Below, piece after piece: positions 8,264 to 16,617 of a stretch of DNA of 64,000 nucleotides. Position 1 is the stretch's first letter; each line of letters begins with the position of its first letter. This DNA comes from Myxococcales bacterium (lineage in GTDB: Bacteria; Myxococcota_A; Polyangia; Polyangiales; Polyangiaceae). Under the pieces are notes generated by a model that saw nothing but the letters and a program-made list of their open reading frames with translations, did not search any database and was not told the origin of the DNA. A program made the translations under genes and the position numbers. The stretch spans positions 930,001-994,000 of the forward strand of contig JADJCA010000001.1 of NCBI GenBank assembly GCA_016703425.1. Direction: 5' to 3'.

Positions 8264-10369
8264 CTACTTCGTCACCGAGAGTTCGCCACCGCAGGGCAGG
8301 TCCACGTTCTGAACCTTGCCGCGGCTACCGACCTTCACGGCGTGCTTGCCGCACGGAACCAGAAACGGGCCCTCGCCCTCGCCGACGACCCGGCCGTCCA
8401 CGAACACGCGGTGCCCTGCGACCTTCGTGATCACGCGCAAGCTCGCCTTGCTGGCATCGGGCGCTGCGGTCCCTTCGGGCTTCGTCGGCTCGGGCTTCGT
8501 CGGCTCAGGTTTCGTCGGCTCAGGTTTCGTCGGCTCGGGTTTCGTCGCTTCGGGTTTCGTCGCTTCGGGTTTCGTCGCTTCGGGTTTCGTCGCCTCGGGT
8601 TTCGTCGCCTCCGGCTTCGTCACCTCGGGCTTCGTCGGCTCGGGGCCCCGTGCCGCCACCACCGCGACCGAGGGCGCGCTCGTCGCCACCGGGGCCGGCA
8701 CCGTCACACGCGGCGTCCTCCGAAACAGCATCACAAAGCCGGCGGCGCCGATCGCGGTCGCCACGAGGAACACCCCGACGGCGAGGGCAGCGTTCGTCTG
8801 CTTCGGTTGCGGACGCGGTGGACGGTACGTCGGGACGGCCGACGGCGGAATCGGCTTAGACCACAACGGCGACGACTCGTTGGGCGTCGCCTCCACCGCT
8901 GGTGGTGCCGGCGAGAGGACCGCCTCGAGCGGTGCCAAGGGAACCCCCATCCCCGGCAGCGACCCCTGCGGCGCACGAAACGGATCGTCCGCGGTCGCAC
9001 CGGCGGGTGTGAACGGCGCGGCCGGCGTTGGCAAGAGCTGCTGCACGGCCGCTTTCGCCGGCGTGACTTCCGGGAGCGCCGCCGGTGGTGAAACGACAGC
9101 GCCCGGCGGAGGCGTCACAAGGAGCGGCTTGAGCGACGTCACGTCGAAGTGCGACGGCATGGGCTCGACATGCGCCGGCGCCGGCGACGCCGAGGGCTCG
9201 CTCTCCGCCGGTAGAGGGGCGGGCCGCGGACCGTGTCGCTCCGGCTCCTGGGAGAAGCGTGCGTCAGGGATGGAGCCGGGCCGCGAGCTCGGCGGCGGCG
9301 TGAACCCGCCGCTCGGAGTGAGCGTCGGGGACGAGTTCCACATGCGACGCGGCGCCGGACGCGGCGGCTGCTTTCGGTCGACGGCGACCTCGCCGGCGGT
9401 GGGGCTGGGTGCGATCACGGGCAAGCTCGGCTCGCGACGCGGCGGCGCCTGCGGCGCTCCTGCCACCAGAAGCGCGAGCGCCTCCTCCGCTTCCGCCATC
9501 GGAACAGCGCTCCGAAAGACGCTCGCCGCCTCCTCGGCCGTCACCATGCGTCGCTCCACCTGCGGCTCGAGGCCGCGGGCCACGATGCTCCGCACAAGCG
9601 GAGGCAGGTCGGGCCTGAGGACCTCAAGGGAGACAAGCGTTGGATGCGCGAGCGCGCGCGCGAGCTCTTGTTCGGGGAGCGCGTCGTCGCGAACGGCGCG
9701 GCGACGCGCGAAGAGCTCCCAGACGACGAGCATGGCGGCGTAGACGTCGGAGCGAATGGTGACGACCTCGCCGCGGGCCTTCTCGGGCGGCAGGTAGGCG
9801 CGTGAGCCTCCCCCCTTGGCGTCGCCGCGAACACCGGTGATGCGCTCGAGTCCAAAGCCACCAAGCTTCACGGCTCCGCTCTTGCCCACAACGATGTGTC
9901 CCGGGTGGACGTCGCGGTGCACGATGGGGAGCAGGTTGCCGGACTGCGGATCGCGCGCCGCGTGAGCCGCCGCCAGCGCCGCGAAGACCGACGCGGCGAT
10001 GGCGTAGACAGCCACGTCGGGAAGGACCTCGGCGCGGGCGCCCATGCTGAGGCGCAGCTCTGCGAGGTTCGTTCCAACGACGTGTTCGAAGACCATCACC
10101 TTGGTATCGGCGTTGGAGAACACGTCGACGAGCCGGACGACGCACGGATGATCGAGCTGCGACAGGGCCTGCGTCTCACGAGAGAAAAGCGTGTCAAACG
10201 TCGTGTCGCCGCGAAACGCCGGCGAAAGGACGTTGAGGGTTACGGTTCGCTCATCGCCGCCTTGGCCCTCGCGACGGGCGAGCAAGACGTCCACCGTGGC
10301 TTCACGCGCGAGCCGTTTGACGACGCGGTACCCGCCGATGGTGAGCGGCAGGCGATCGTTGCCTTGCAC
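8264..10369 (-). CDS. Ser/Thr protein kinase-like protein (predicted pseudokinase) with PEGA domain
   Basis: 701 residues from a GTG at 10369, with GGAGG about 8 nt upstream. Residues 14-290 align with myxobacterial Hanks-type kinases but the catalytic set is eroded: the Gly-rich loop reads LAREATVD, the VAIK Lys is Leu45, the HRD loop (151-153) is followed by His158 instead of Asn, and DFG is GFG (171-173). After a Pro-rich linker come one membrane helix (VGVFLVATAIGAAGFVML), eleven TKPE-type pentapeptides and a PEGA domain (RVFVDGRVVGEG..LVPCGKHAVKVG) that should lie in the periplasm. It probably acts as a scaffold or sensor rather than a kinase. It follows a TerB-like gene by 5 bp. Confidence 0.85.
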   Translation of the reverse strand: MQGNDRLPLTIGGYRVVKRLAREATVDVLLARREGQGGDERTVTLNVLSPAFRGDTTFDTLFSRETQALSQLDHPCVVRLVDVFSNADTKVMVFEHVVGTNLAELRLSMGARAEVLPDVAVYAIAASVFAALAAAHAARDPQSGNLLPIVHRDVHPGHIVVGKSGAVKLGGFGLERITGVRGDAKGGGSRAYLPPEKARGEVVTIRSDVYAAMLVVWELFARRRAVRDDALPEQELARALAHPTLVSLEVLRPDLPPLVRSIVARGLEPQVERRMVTAEEAASVFRSAVPMAEAEEALALLVAGAPQAPPRREPSLPVIAPSPTAGEVAVDRKQPPRPAPRRMWNSSPTLTPSGGFTPPPSSRPGSIPDARFSQEPERHGPRPAPLPAESEPSASPAPAHVEPMPSHFDVTSLKPLLVTPPPGAVVSPPAALPEVTPAKAAVQQLLPTPAAPFTPAGATADDPFRAPQGSLPGMGVPLAPLEAVLSPAPPAVEATPNESSPLWSKPIPPSAVPTYRPPRPQPKQTNAALAVGVFLVATAIGAAGFVMLFRRTPRVTVPAPVATSAPSVAVVAARGPEPTKPEVTKPEATKPEATKPEATKPEATKPEATKPEPTKPEPTKPEPTKPEPTKPEGTAAPDASKASLRVITKVAGHRVFVDGRVVGEGEGPFLVPCGKHAVKVGSRGKVQNVDLPCGGELSVTK
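8474..8638 (+). repeat. 15-bp tandem repeat, about 11 units, coding
   Basis: Eleven near-identical 15-bp units of the type TTCGGGTTTCGTCGC, differing at a few positions. On the minus strand they encode TKPE followed by V, A, P or G, between the membrane helix and the PEGA domain of the kinase-like protein. The repeat is in frame and length-neutral in multiples of five residues, so it probably acts as a rigid wall-spanning spacer. Copy number is likely to vary between strains. Confidence 0.9.
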
Positions 10370-10374
10370 CGGGC

Positions 10375-10905
10375 CTAACCTCCGGTGCTCTTGAGATCCG
10401 CGTCGACGGTATCCATGAGCGCGTTGGCCTTCGCCTCATCGATGCCGAGGCCCTCCGCCAGGGAACCGATGGTGTCGTTCTCTTCGTCGGCGATGGTGCC
10501 GTCGGCAAAGGCGATGGCTGCCGCCAACACGAACGTGACCTCGGCGCGGTCGGCGTCGCCGCGGAGCTCGGAGACGACCTGTTCGAGGCGCTTGTCTCGA
10601 CCCTCCGCCTCGAGGCGTTCGGCCGCGTCGTCGAGCATCTTCTCGATGTGAGCGGTGCGGAGCTCGTCGCCGGAGAGGTTGCGCAAGGCGCCACGCAGGA
10701 CGTCGCGCTCCTCTTGGGTGACCTGGCCGTCGGCGGACATCATGAGGAACATCGCCTCGGCCAGCGGACCGTATTCGGCAAAGAGCGCCATCGCCTCAAT
10801 GGCATCGGGCGAAGCCCCCGGCGCCGGCATCATGGAGGGTCGCTCACCGCGGGCCCGAAGCTGGTCTCGGAGTCGCGTCAGCGTGGAGTTCGAAAGCCAA
10901 ATCAT
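10375..10905 (-). CDS. TerB-like (tellurite-resistance TerB/DjlA-fold) protein
   Basis: 176 residues, acidic and helical, no signal peptide. Two related segments, FLMMSADGQVTQEERDVL and AAAIAFADGTIADEENDTI, match the duplicated TerB helical repeat with its acidic, metal-binding-like D-G-x-I/V-x-x-E-E motif. TerB domains sit on the inner face of the membrane in stress and surveillance systems. It is immediately upstream of and probably co-transcribed with the pseudokinase gene (5 bp apart), so the two may act together in an envelope-stress function. No other ter gene is present. Confidence 0.75.
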   Translation of the reverse strand: MIWLSNSTLTRLRDQLRARGERPSMMPAPGASPDAIEAMALFAEYGPLAEAMFLMMSADGQVTQEERDVLRGALRNLSGDELRTAHIEKMLDDAAERLEAEGRDKRLEQVVSELRGDADRAEVTFVLAAAIAFADGTIADEENDTIGSLAEGLGIDEAKANALMDTVDADLKSTGG

Positions 10906-10998
10906 GCGCCGTAGCGTATCCGGCTCGGAGGCCCCTCGGCAGCCCTTTTCGTGACGAAGGCGACGAACGACCGCGCTGGCAGCGCGTCTGCGGCTCCC

Positions 10999-13900
10999 TC
11001 ACTCGAAGCTAAATAGATCTTCGAGATCTTGCTTGGTGAGCTTCTTCGCGCCCCCGGCGTCTTCCGTCAGGACCGCGCCGACGAGCTCCCGCTTTTTCCC
11101 ACCGAGCTCAAGGATCTTCTCTTCGATGGTCCCCTTCGCGATGAGGCGGTACATCGTCACGACCTTGGTCTGACCGATGCGGTGCGCGCGGTCTGTCGCC
11201 TGATCCTCGACGGCCGGGTTCCACCACGGGTCAAAGTGGATGACCGTATCGGCCGCCGTGAGGTTGAGGCCCGACCCGCCGGCCTTGAGCGAGATGAGAA
11301 ACAGCGGCGGTCCGTCCTCGCGCTGAAAGTTCTCGACGTGCGCCTGCCGGTCCTTGGTGGACCCGTCGAGGTACTCGTACGCCACGCCGTCTTCGTCCAT
11401 GGCGCGGCGAATGATGGTGAGCATGCTCACGAACTGGCTGAAGACCAGCACGCGGTGACCACCGGCGACGCAGGTCTGCACGAGGTCGCGCAGCGCTTGA
11501 AGCTTGCCCGAGTCGTCGTCGGTGAATTCGCGCGGCAGCCCCAGGAGGCGCGGATCGCACGACGCCTGCCGCAGCCGGGTGAGGCCTGCGAGAATCTGGA
11601 TCTGGCTCTTGGCGAGCCCCTGCCGCTCGACCTCGCCCATGACCTGAGCGCGAACCTCTTTGAGCACCGCCTGGTAGAGGGCGCCCTGCTCACCGGTGAG
11701 CTCGCAGACCTGGTCGGTCTCGATCTTCTCCGGGAGGTCTTTTGCGACCTCACCCTTGGTGCGTCGCAGGATGAACGGGTGGATGGTGGCTCGCAGACGC
11801 TGGGCCGCCTTCGCGTCACCGGCGTCGATGGGGCGAGCGTAGCGCTCTTCAAACTTCTCGAGCGGCCCCAAGAGGCCCGGGCTCACGAAATCGAAGATCG
11901 ACCAGATCTCCGACAAGCGGTTCTCGATGGGCGTGCCGGAGAGCGCGAGGCGACGGTCGGACTTGAGGCGCTTGGCTGCGCGCGCTGTGGCCGACAGCGG
12001 GTTCTTGATGTTCTGCGCCTCGTCCAAGATGGCATATTTCAGCGGGATCTTCGCGAGGAACTCCTCATCGCGACGGAGGAGCGCGTAGCTCGTGATGATG
12101 ATGTCGGCGTCGTCGAGCTCTTCCTTCCGGTCCTGCCGGTCGACGCCGTGCCAGAGCGCGTAGGAGAGCGACGGCGCGAACTTGTCGAGCTCACGCGTCC
12201 AGTTGGTGACGACGCTCGTGGGCGCCACGATGAGCGCCTTCATCTTCGAGCCCTTGTCGCCGTCGGCCTTGAGGTTGGCCTTGACCGAGAGCAGGAGCGC
12301 GATCGTTTGGATCGTCTTGCCGAGACCCATGTCGTCGGCGAGGACGCCGCCGGAGCCGATCTCGTGGAGGAACGAGAGCCACTGGAAGCCCGCTTCCTGA
12401 TAGGGCCGGAGCGACGCCTTCAGGTTCCGGGGCTTCTTGACGCCCTTGATTTCGTCGATGTCGTGGAGCTTCTTGAAGAGCTCCTTGGCGCCGTCGCTGA
12501 CGAGCGTGCGCCCCACTTGCTGAAGCAGCTCTTCGATGCGGCCCGCCTGCGACAGGGGCAGCTTGCCGCCGTTGCCGCCGCCGGTGGCGAGGATCTCCGC
12601 CTGCCGCTGGAGCACCGCTTTGACCTTCTCGGCGTCGAGGCGCGCGAAGGAGCCGTCGCTCAGGCGCACGTAGCGGCGCCCTTCCGCGAGGCAGCGGCCG
12701 AGCTCGTCCTGCGACACGGCGACGCCTTCGCTCTCGAACGACATGCGAAGCGACAGCCAGTCGACGCCGCTCGACACGCGCACGTTGGCGCCCAGCGACT
12801 CGCCGCGCACTTGCACGTCGACGAGGTCGTCGGGGACGAAGAGATCCCACTCCTCGGGCAGCTCGCCCACACCTTCGGTCCAGAACTGGATGGCGTCGTC
12901 GCCGCGGCCGACGAAGCCGCTGCCTTCTTCGTCGGGGTGCAGCCCCAGCTCGCGGAGCTTCGTCGTCGCGAGCTGCTGAGCGGCGATGTCGGTTCGAATG
13001 CAGCGCGCTCGCTTCGAGGAGCCCGGCTCCGGCGGCTTCACGATGACCGGCGCCGTCATCCCGTCGGCGCGCACGTCAATCTCGACGTCCTCGTAAGCAG
13101 CTCGAAGCGCGACGCGCGCCTCGATGAGCGAGCCACCGGCGCGCATGCGGAAGGTCGGCACGAGGTCGACGACGTCCGCGACCTGCGAGAGCTCGGGAAG
13201 CTCGGCGCCCACTTCGAGGGCAACCTTGGGCAATCCTTGCGCGATGAGCGTGGGGAGGTTCTCGATGGGCTCGTGGATGACGGGCGTGCGCGTCAGCCGG
13301 CGAATGCTCGACGGTGACACGCGGCGATCGATGGGCCGCGCGACGCCTTCTTGAGGGTCGACGAACCAGCCCGGATTCCCCTCGAACCAAGCGCCTGCCA
13401 GCGGGGAGAACTTTCGCGGGTCGCCGGGCCGCTGGAACGAGGCCTTGACCAGCACCTCGGAGCCATCAGGCGAGAGGTCGAGATCGAAGCGCGGCCGGAG
13501 CGGCTCGTCGCCGAAGCGAAGCTCCATCATCTGCGGCTCGACGATGATGCGCCGGCCTTTGAGCAGCGGAAGCAGGTCGCTCGCCTCTTCGCCCCGGACC
13601 TCGATGCCGCCACGGCCGCGGCCGTCGCTCTCGAGGCGCGCCAAGAGCCGAATGGCCTCGCGGTCTGGCGTGGGGGCTTGCGCGTGCGACGCGAGGAGGG
13701 CACTCGGAAGAATCGGCGTGCGCGAGTCGGGGTCGAGGACCGTCAGCGTGAGTCCTGAGGCGCGGACCTGCAGGCGGTACTCCAGGGTCTTTGGAACGCG
13801 CGGCAGCGCCTCGCTGAGCCACGCGTCGATGCCGCCGCCGGAGCCGCCGGAGGACGAGCCGCCGTGACTCTGCACCAGACCGCCACGACCCCCGCCGCGA

Positions 13901-14352
13901 GCCGCGGCAAGCTTCGCGGCGCGAGCGGCGCGGCGCCGACGACGACCGCTCATGGAGGGCTCGCTGCCTTCCGCGAGGGGAACACTCTGGCCGTTGCCCT
14001 GTGGCTCGCGCTCGCGGAGCTCGCGGGCTTCGCGCGGCACCTTGCCGCGCGCCTGATCGCGCACCGCGATGAGGAGCGCGGCCACGTGTTTGCAGTGACC
14101 GTTGATCTTGGGAAACGCCGGGCAAGAGCACGTGGAATTGAAGCCGGCCGGGGTCAGCTGGACCTCTACGGCGTAGGGCGCCGGGTCGGTTCCGCGGACC
14201 TGCCCCGTCGCGCGCGCGGCCTCAATCGCGATGCCATCGACGGCGTGGCGCCGCACGTAGTCGTAGCCGCGGAGGAACGCGCGCGCACCGAGCAGTCGCC
14301 GGAGGGCCCGGTCGCTGAGCGTCGATATGGCTTCCGTAAAGGGGGTCGACAA
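10999..14352 (-). CDS. SWIM-domain SNF2/Rad54-family helicase
   Basis: About 1117 residues from a TTG at 14352 (weak AAGG upstream; the open frame extends further but codes poorly). A SWIM zinc finger lies near the N terminus (CSCPAFPKINGHCKH). The ATPase core is intact: DDMGLGKTIQT (motif I), DEAQNIKN (II), LSGTPIENRL (III), FSQFVSM (IV), SLKAGGSGLNL (V) and DQATDRAHRIGQ (VI). Family members (HepA/RapA-like) translocate on double-stranded DNA to remodel nucleoprotein or remove stalled polymerase. The middle third is a family-typical but unassigned region. It is monocistronic as far as can be seen. Confidence 0.92.
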   Translation of the reverse strand: MSTPFTEAISTLSDRALRRLLGARAFLRGYDYVRRHAVDGIAIEAARATGQVRGTDPAPYAVEVQLTPAGFNSTCSCPAFPKINGHCKHVAALLIAVRDQARGKVPREARELREREPQGNGQSVPLAEGSEPSMSGRRRRRAARAAKLAAARGGGRGGLVQSHGGSSSGGSGGGIDAWLSEALPRVPKTLEYRLQVRASGLTLTVLDPDSRTPILPSALLASHAQAPTPDREAIRLLARLESDGRGRGGIEVRGEEASDLLPLLKGRRIIVEPQMMELRFGDEPLRPRFDLDLSPDGSEVLVKASFQRPGDPRKFSPLAGAWFEGNPGWFVDPQEGVARPIDRRVSPSSIRRLTRTPVIHEPIENLPTLIAQGLPKVALEVGAELPELSQVADVVDLVPTFRMRAGGSLIEARVALRAAYEDVEIDVRADGMTAPVIVKPPEPGSSKRARCIRTDIAAQQLATTKLRELGLHPDEEGSGFVGRGDDAIQFWTEGVGELPEEWDLFVPDDLVDVQVRGESLGANVRVSSGVDWLSLRMSFESEGVAVSQDELGRCLAEGRRYVRLSDGSFARLDAEKVKAVLQRQAEILATGGGNGGKLPLSQAGRIEELLQQVGRTLVSDGAKELFKKLHDIDEIKGVKKPRNLKASLRPYQEAGFQWLSFLHEIGSGGVLADDMGLGKTIQTIALLLSVKANLKADGDKGSKMKALIVAPTSVVTNWTRELDKFAPSLSYALWHGVDRQDRKEELDDADIIITSYALLRRDEEFLAKIPLKYAILDEAQNIKNPLSATARAAKRLKSDRRLALSGTPIENRLSEIWSIFDFVSPGLLGPLEKFEERYARPIDAGDAKAAQRLRATIHPFILRRTKGEVAKDLPEKIETDQVCELTGEQGALYQAVLKEVRAQVMGEVERQGLAKSQIQILAGLTRLRQASCDPRLLGLPREFTDDDSGKLQALRDLVQTCVAGGHRVLVFSQFVSMLTIIRRAMDEDGVAYEYLDGSTKDRQAHVENFQREDGPPLFLISLKAGGSGLNLTAADTVIHFDPWWNPAVEDQATDRAHRIGQTKVVTMYRLIAKGTIEEKILELGGKKRELVGAVLTEDAGGAKKLTKQDLEDLFSFE

Positions 14353-14669
14353 TGCCCTTCTCGTTCCGTTCTGAGGGCTCGGCGCGCGAGTTCGGTCGGT
14401 CGAGGACCGGCTGGACTGAGCGGGAGTCCTGTGGGGGCGTTGGCCCCACCAGCACAAACACTGTGCTCGGCTCGGCAACGGCCCCGCTGACGTGCGCGAG
14501 CGCGCCGCCGCCCACCTTCGGTACCACCGCCCCTCGTACGAAGCAAAGTGAAAGCGTTGCCTCGGCCAAATCGCCTGAACGGCGCCGAACCAGCGCCGTG
14601 CGCACGACGCGGAGCGGCGGACCGCCATTCCGCCCGGGACCGAGACCGCTGTAGCATCGGCGCGCCGCC
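14353..14669 (+). other. divergent intergenic region
   Basis: About 317 bp between the helicase and the SctJ-like gene, which must hold both promoters. An open frame of about 100 codons (14352-14654, plus) crosses it, but its composition (Ser/Arg/Pro/Thr-rich, no hydrophobic pattern, no ribosome site) does not look coding. No RNA gene or repeat was noticed. Confidence 0.4.
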
Positions 14670-15512
14670 ATGCGCTCCCTACACTCGTCTCCCGTGGCTT
14701 CTCCGATGGCCTCTCCAGCGCGTTCGGCGACGGCGCGGTCTTCCTCGAAGGCCCGCGCAATCCTCGCCGCGGTCATCGTCGCCTGCGTCACCGGCTGCCA
14801 TTCGCCAGTCGCCTCGCAGCTCGACGAACCGGAGGCCAATCGCGTCCTGGCGGCCCTCGACCGCGCCCAAGTTGCAGCCACCAAGGAGCTCGACCCCACG
14901 GGCGAGGGAAAATTCCGGGTGGTCGTTGGCGAGGGCGACGCGGCGCGCGCCATTGAGGCACTGAGGAGCGAGGAGCTCCCGCGGCGCCGCCCGTCGAGCG
15001 TGCTCGACGCGACGCAGAAGGGCTCGCTGATCCCCACGCCGCTCACGGAGCAAGCGCAGCTCGCGGCAGGGATCGCGGGCGACCTAGAACGGTCCCTCGA
15101 GAGCGTCGACGGAGTGTTGTCGGCGCGGGTGCATCTCAACATGCCGCCGCGCGAGCCGCTCCGCGACATGCTGCCACGCGCGAGCGCGAGCGTGCTCTTG
15201 GCCCACCGTGGGACGACACCGCCGCTCACCGAAGCCGCGATCCAGCGCCTCGTGGCTGGTGGAGCGCCAGCGCTCTCGGCCTCCGACGTGGCGGTCATCC
15301 TGGTGCCTCGCGGTGCGACGGCCCGCGTCGACGGCGCCGAGGGGCTCGCGCGGTTGGGCCCCTTCGGGGTCGCCCGTTCATCGCTTCGGCCCATCCAGGT
15401 CACCTTCGCGGCCATGCTCGTGGCCCTGGCGGCGCTGGCGGCCACGCTCGTCGGCGTGAGTTCGCGGCTCGCGAGGCTTCGCGCGGAAGACCCGCAGGCG
15501 AAGGTCCGTTGA
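14670..15512 (+). CDS. orphan SctJ/YscJ-type (T3SS inner-ring/FliF-like) lipoprotein
   Basis: 280 residues, or about 268 if the ATG at 14706 is used. A signal peptide ends in a lipobox with Cys at about residue 43 (VTGC). The two ring-building motifs of YscJ/SctJ follow: first EPEANRVLAALDRAQVAATKE with EGDAARAIEALRSEELPRR; then LERSLESVDGVLSARVHLNMP, ASASVLLAH and VILVPR. A C-terminal membrane helix (about 238-262) completes the usual SctJ layout. In type III secretion SctJ forms the outer part of the inner-membrane ring. No other secretion gene is nearby. Instead its TGA overlaps the TTG of an Mla-type ATPase, placing it first in the MCE transporter operon. Confidence 0.82.
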   Translation: MRSLHSSPVASPMASPARSATARSSSKARAILAAVIVACVTGCHSPVASQLDEPEANRVLAALDRAQVAATKELDPTGEGKFRVVVGEGDAARAIEALRSEELPRRRPSSVLDATQKGSLIPTPLTEQAQLAAGIAGDLERSLESVDGVLSARVHLNMPPREPLRDMLPRASASVLLAHRGTTPPLTEAAIQRLVAGGAPALSASDVAVILVPRGATARVDGAEGLARLGPFGVARSSLRPIQVTFAAMLVALAALAATLVGVSSRLARLRAEDPQAKVR

Positions 15513-16261
15513 TTCGCGTCCAGGGCCTAAAGAAGCGCGTCGCGCGCCCCGGCGAGCCCGTGCGCACGCTCCTCGATGACGTCAGCTTCACGGTCCCCAC
15601 GGGGTGCTTGTTCGGTCTCATTGGGCCCGGCGCTGCGGGCAAGAGCGTGCTGCTCAAGATGCTCTCGGGGCTCATGAAACCGGACGTCGGCGAGATCGAG
15701 ATCGACGGCGAGAGCGTCGTCGGCGCCAACGACCTTCGTCTGCAGGAGCTGCGGAAGAAGATCGGGATGCTCTTTCAGAACAACGCCCTCTTCGACACCC
15801 TGACCGTCGGGGAGAACATCGCGTTCCCCTTGCGGCGCCTCTTCGCGCCACCGGACGCGGAGGTCCGCGAGCGCGTGCTCGAACGACTTGCCTGCGTCGC
15901 GCTTCGGGGCTTCGAAGACCGAATGCCGGCGGGCCTCTCAGGAGGCCAAAAAAAGCGCGTCGGAGTCGCCCGAGCCACCATCACGCGGGCGCCCTTCGTG
16001 CTCTACGACGAACCGGCGGCGGGCCTCGATCCGGTGACCTCGCAAAAAATATTCGACCTCCTGCGGGCCGAGCAGCGCGCGTCGAACGCGACCGTGGTGA
16101 TGGTGTCGAGCGATCTCGATCGGCTGCTCACGGTGACCGATCGCGTGGGGATGCTGTACCGCGGCCGCCTCGTCTTTGACGGAACGACCGATGACGCGCG
16201 AGGGTCGACCGATCCCATGGTGCGCCAATTCGTGCACGGCCTCGTGGACGGTCCACTCTGA
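15509..16261 (+). CDS. MCE/Mla-type ABC transporter ATPase 1 (switch His replaced)
   Basis: 250 residues from TTG at 15509, overlapping the SctJ-like stop (TTGA). It resembles MlaF: Walker A GPGAAGKS (39-46), Q-loop MLFQNNALFD, canonical signature LSGGQ (143-147), Walker B FVLYDEP with the catalytic Glu. The switch loop reads VSSDL, with Ser201 where nearly all ABC ATPases have His. It should power lipid movement by the MCE complex encoded downstream. The defect is complementary to that of the second ATPase in this operon, suggesting that the two form a heterodimer. The next start codon overlaps its stop by one base (TGATG). Confidence 0.88.
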   Translation: MIRVQGLKKRVARPGEPVRTLLDDVSFTVPTGCLFGLIGPGAAGKSVLLKMLSGLMKPDVGEIEIDGESVVGANDLRLQELRKKIGMLFQNNALFDTLTVGENIAFPLRRLFAPPDAEVRERVLERLACVALRGFEDRMPAGLSGGQKKRVGVARATITRAPFVLYDEPAAGLDPVTSQKIFDLLRAEQRASNATVVMVSSDLDRLLTVTDRVGMLYRGRLVFDGTTDDARGSTDPMVRQFVHGLVDGPL

Positions 16262-16547
16262 TGGCCGACGTGCTCGACGTGGCGCTCTCGATGCTCGTCG
16301 GCACGCTGGGCACGATCCTCCTTGTCGCTTGGGACGAGCGGCGCCTCGATGAGGCGGCGCAGGACCGCGCGTGGCCGCTCTCCACGCGACTCGCGGCGGC
16401 GCTTGCCTTCGGCCCCTCTGCCTCCCGGTGCATTTTTGGCGCACGCGCCGGACGCTCGTCGGGACGCTCCTCGGCTTCGGCGCGCTCGCGCTCCTCGTGG
16501 CGATCGTCGCGCTCCTCTCAGAAGGACTGCACGCCGTCCTCGGCTAG
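16261..16547 (+). CDS. small two-helix membrane protein, apparent frameshift near 16410-16420
   Basis: Starts at the ATG overlapping the ATPase stop. The first 50 residues (DVALSMLVGTLGTILLVAW, then TRLAAALAFGP) give one membrane helix and a short loop. Adding one C to the CCCC run near 16413-16416 moves into a frame reading PLCLPVHFWRTRRT followed by a clear second helix (GTLLGFGALALLVAIVALL) and a TAG at 16545-16547. The result is about 96 residues. The unshifted frame turns into low-complexity Arg/Ser. Placement inside the MCE operon suggests an accessory subunit. I do not recognise the family. Confidence 0.55.
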
Positions 16548-16617
16548 TGCCTCGCCCCCCATCCCCCCTCGTCGGGCACGCCCCGGCGTGCTCGAAATTT
16601 TGCTACCGTGGCCGCCC

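Noticed and set aside
8474..8638. CRISPR array
   Set aside because: Direct repeats are contiguous without spacers and are in frame inside a coding region.
11029..13317. 762-residue plus-strand open frame opposite the SNF2 helicase
   Set aside because: Antisense frame within a strongly conserved gene; Arg/Glu/Leu-rich and without motifs. High-GC DNA opens such mirror frames.
14352..14654. 100-codon plus-strand frame in the divergent gap
   Set aside because: No ribosome site or hydrophobic pattern; low-complexity composition.
14670..15512. A type III secretion or flagellar locus
   Set aside because: Only the SctJ-like ring protein is present; no export gate, ATPase, needle or secretin gene is nearby.
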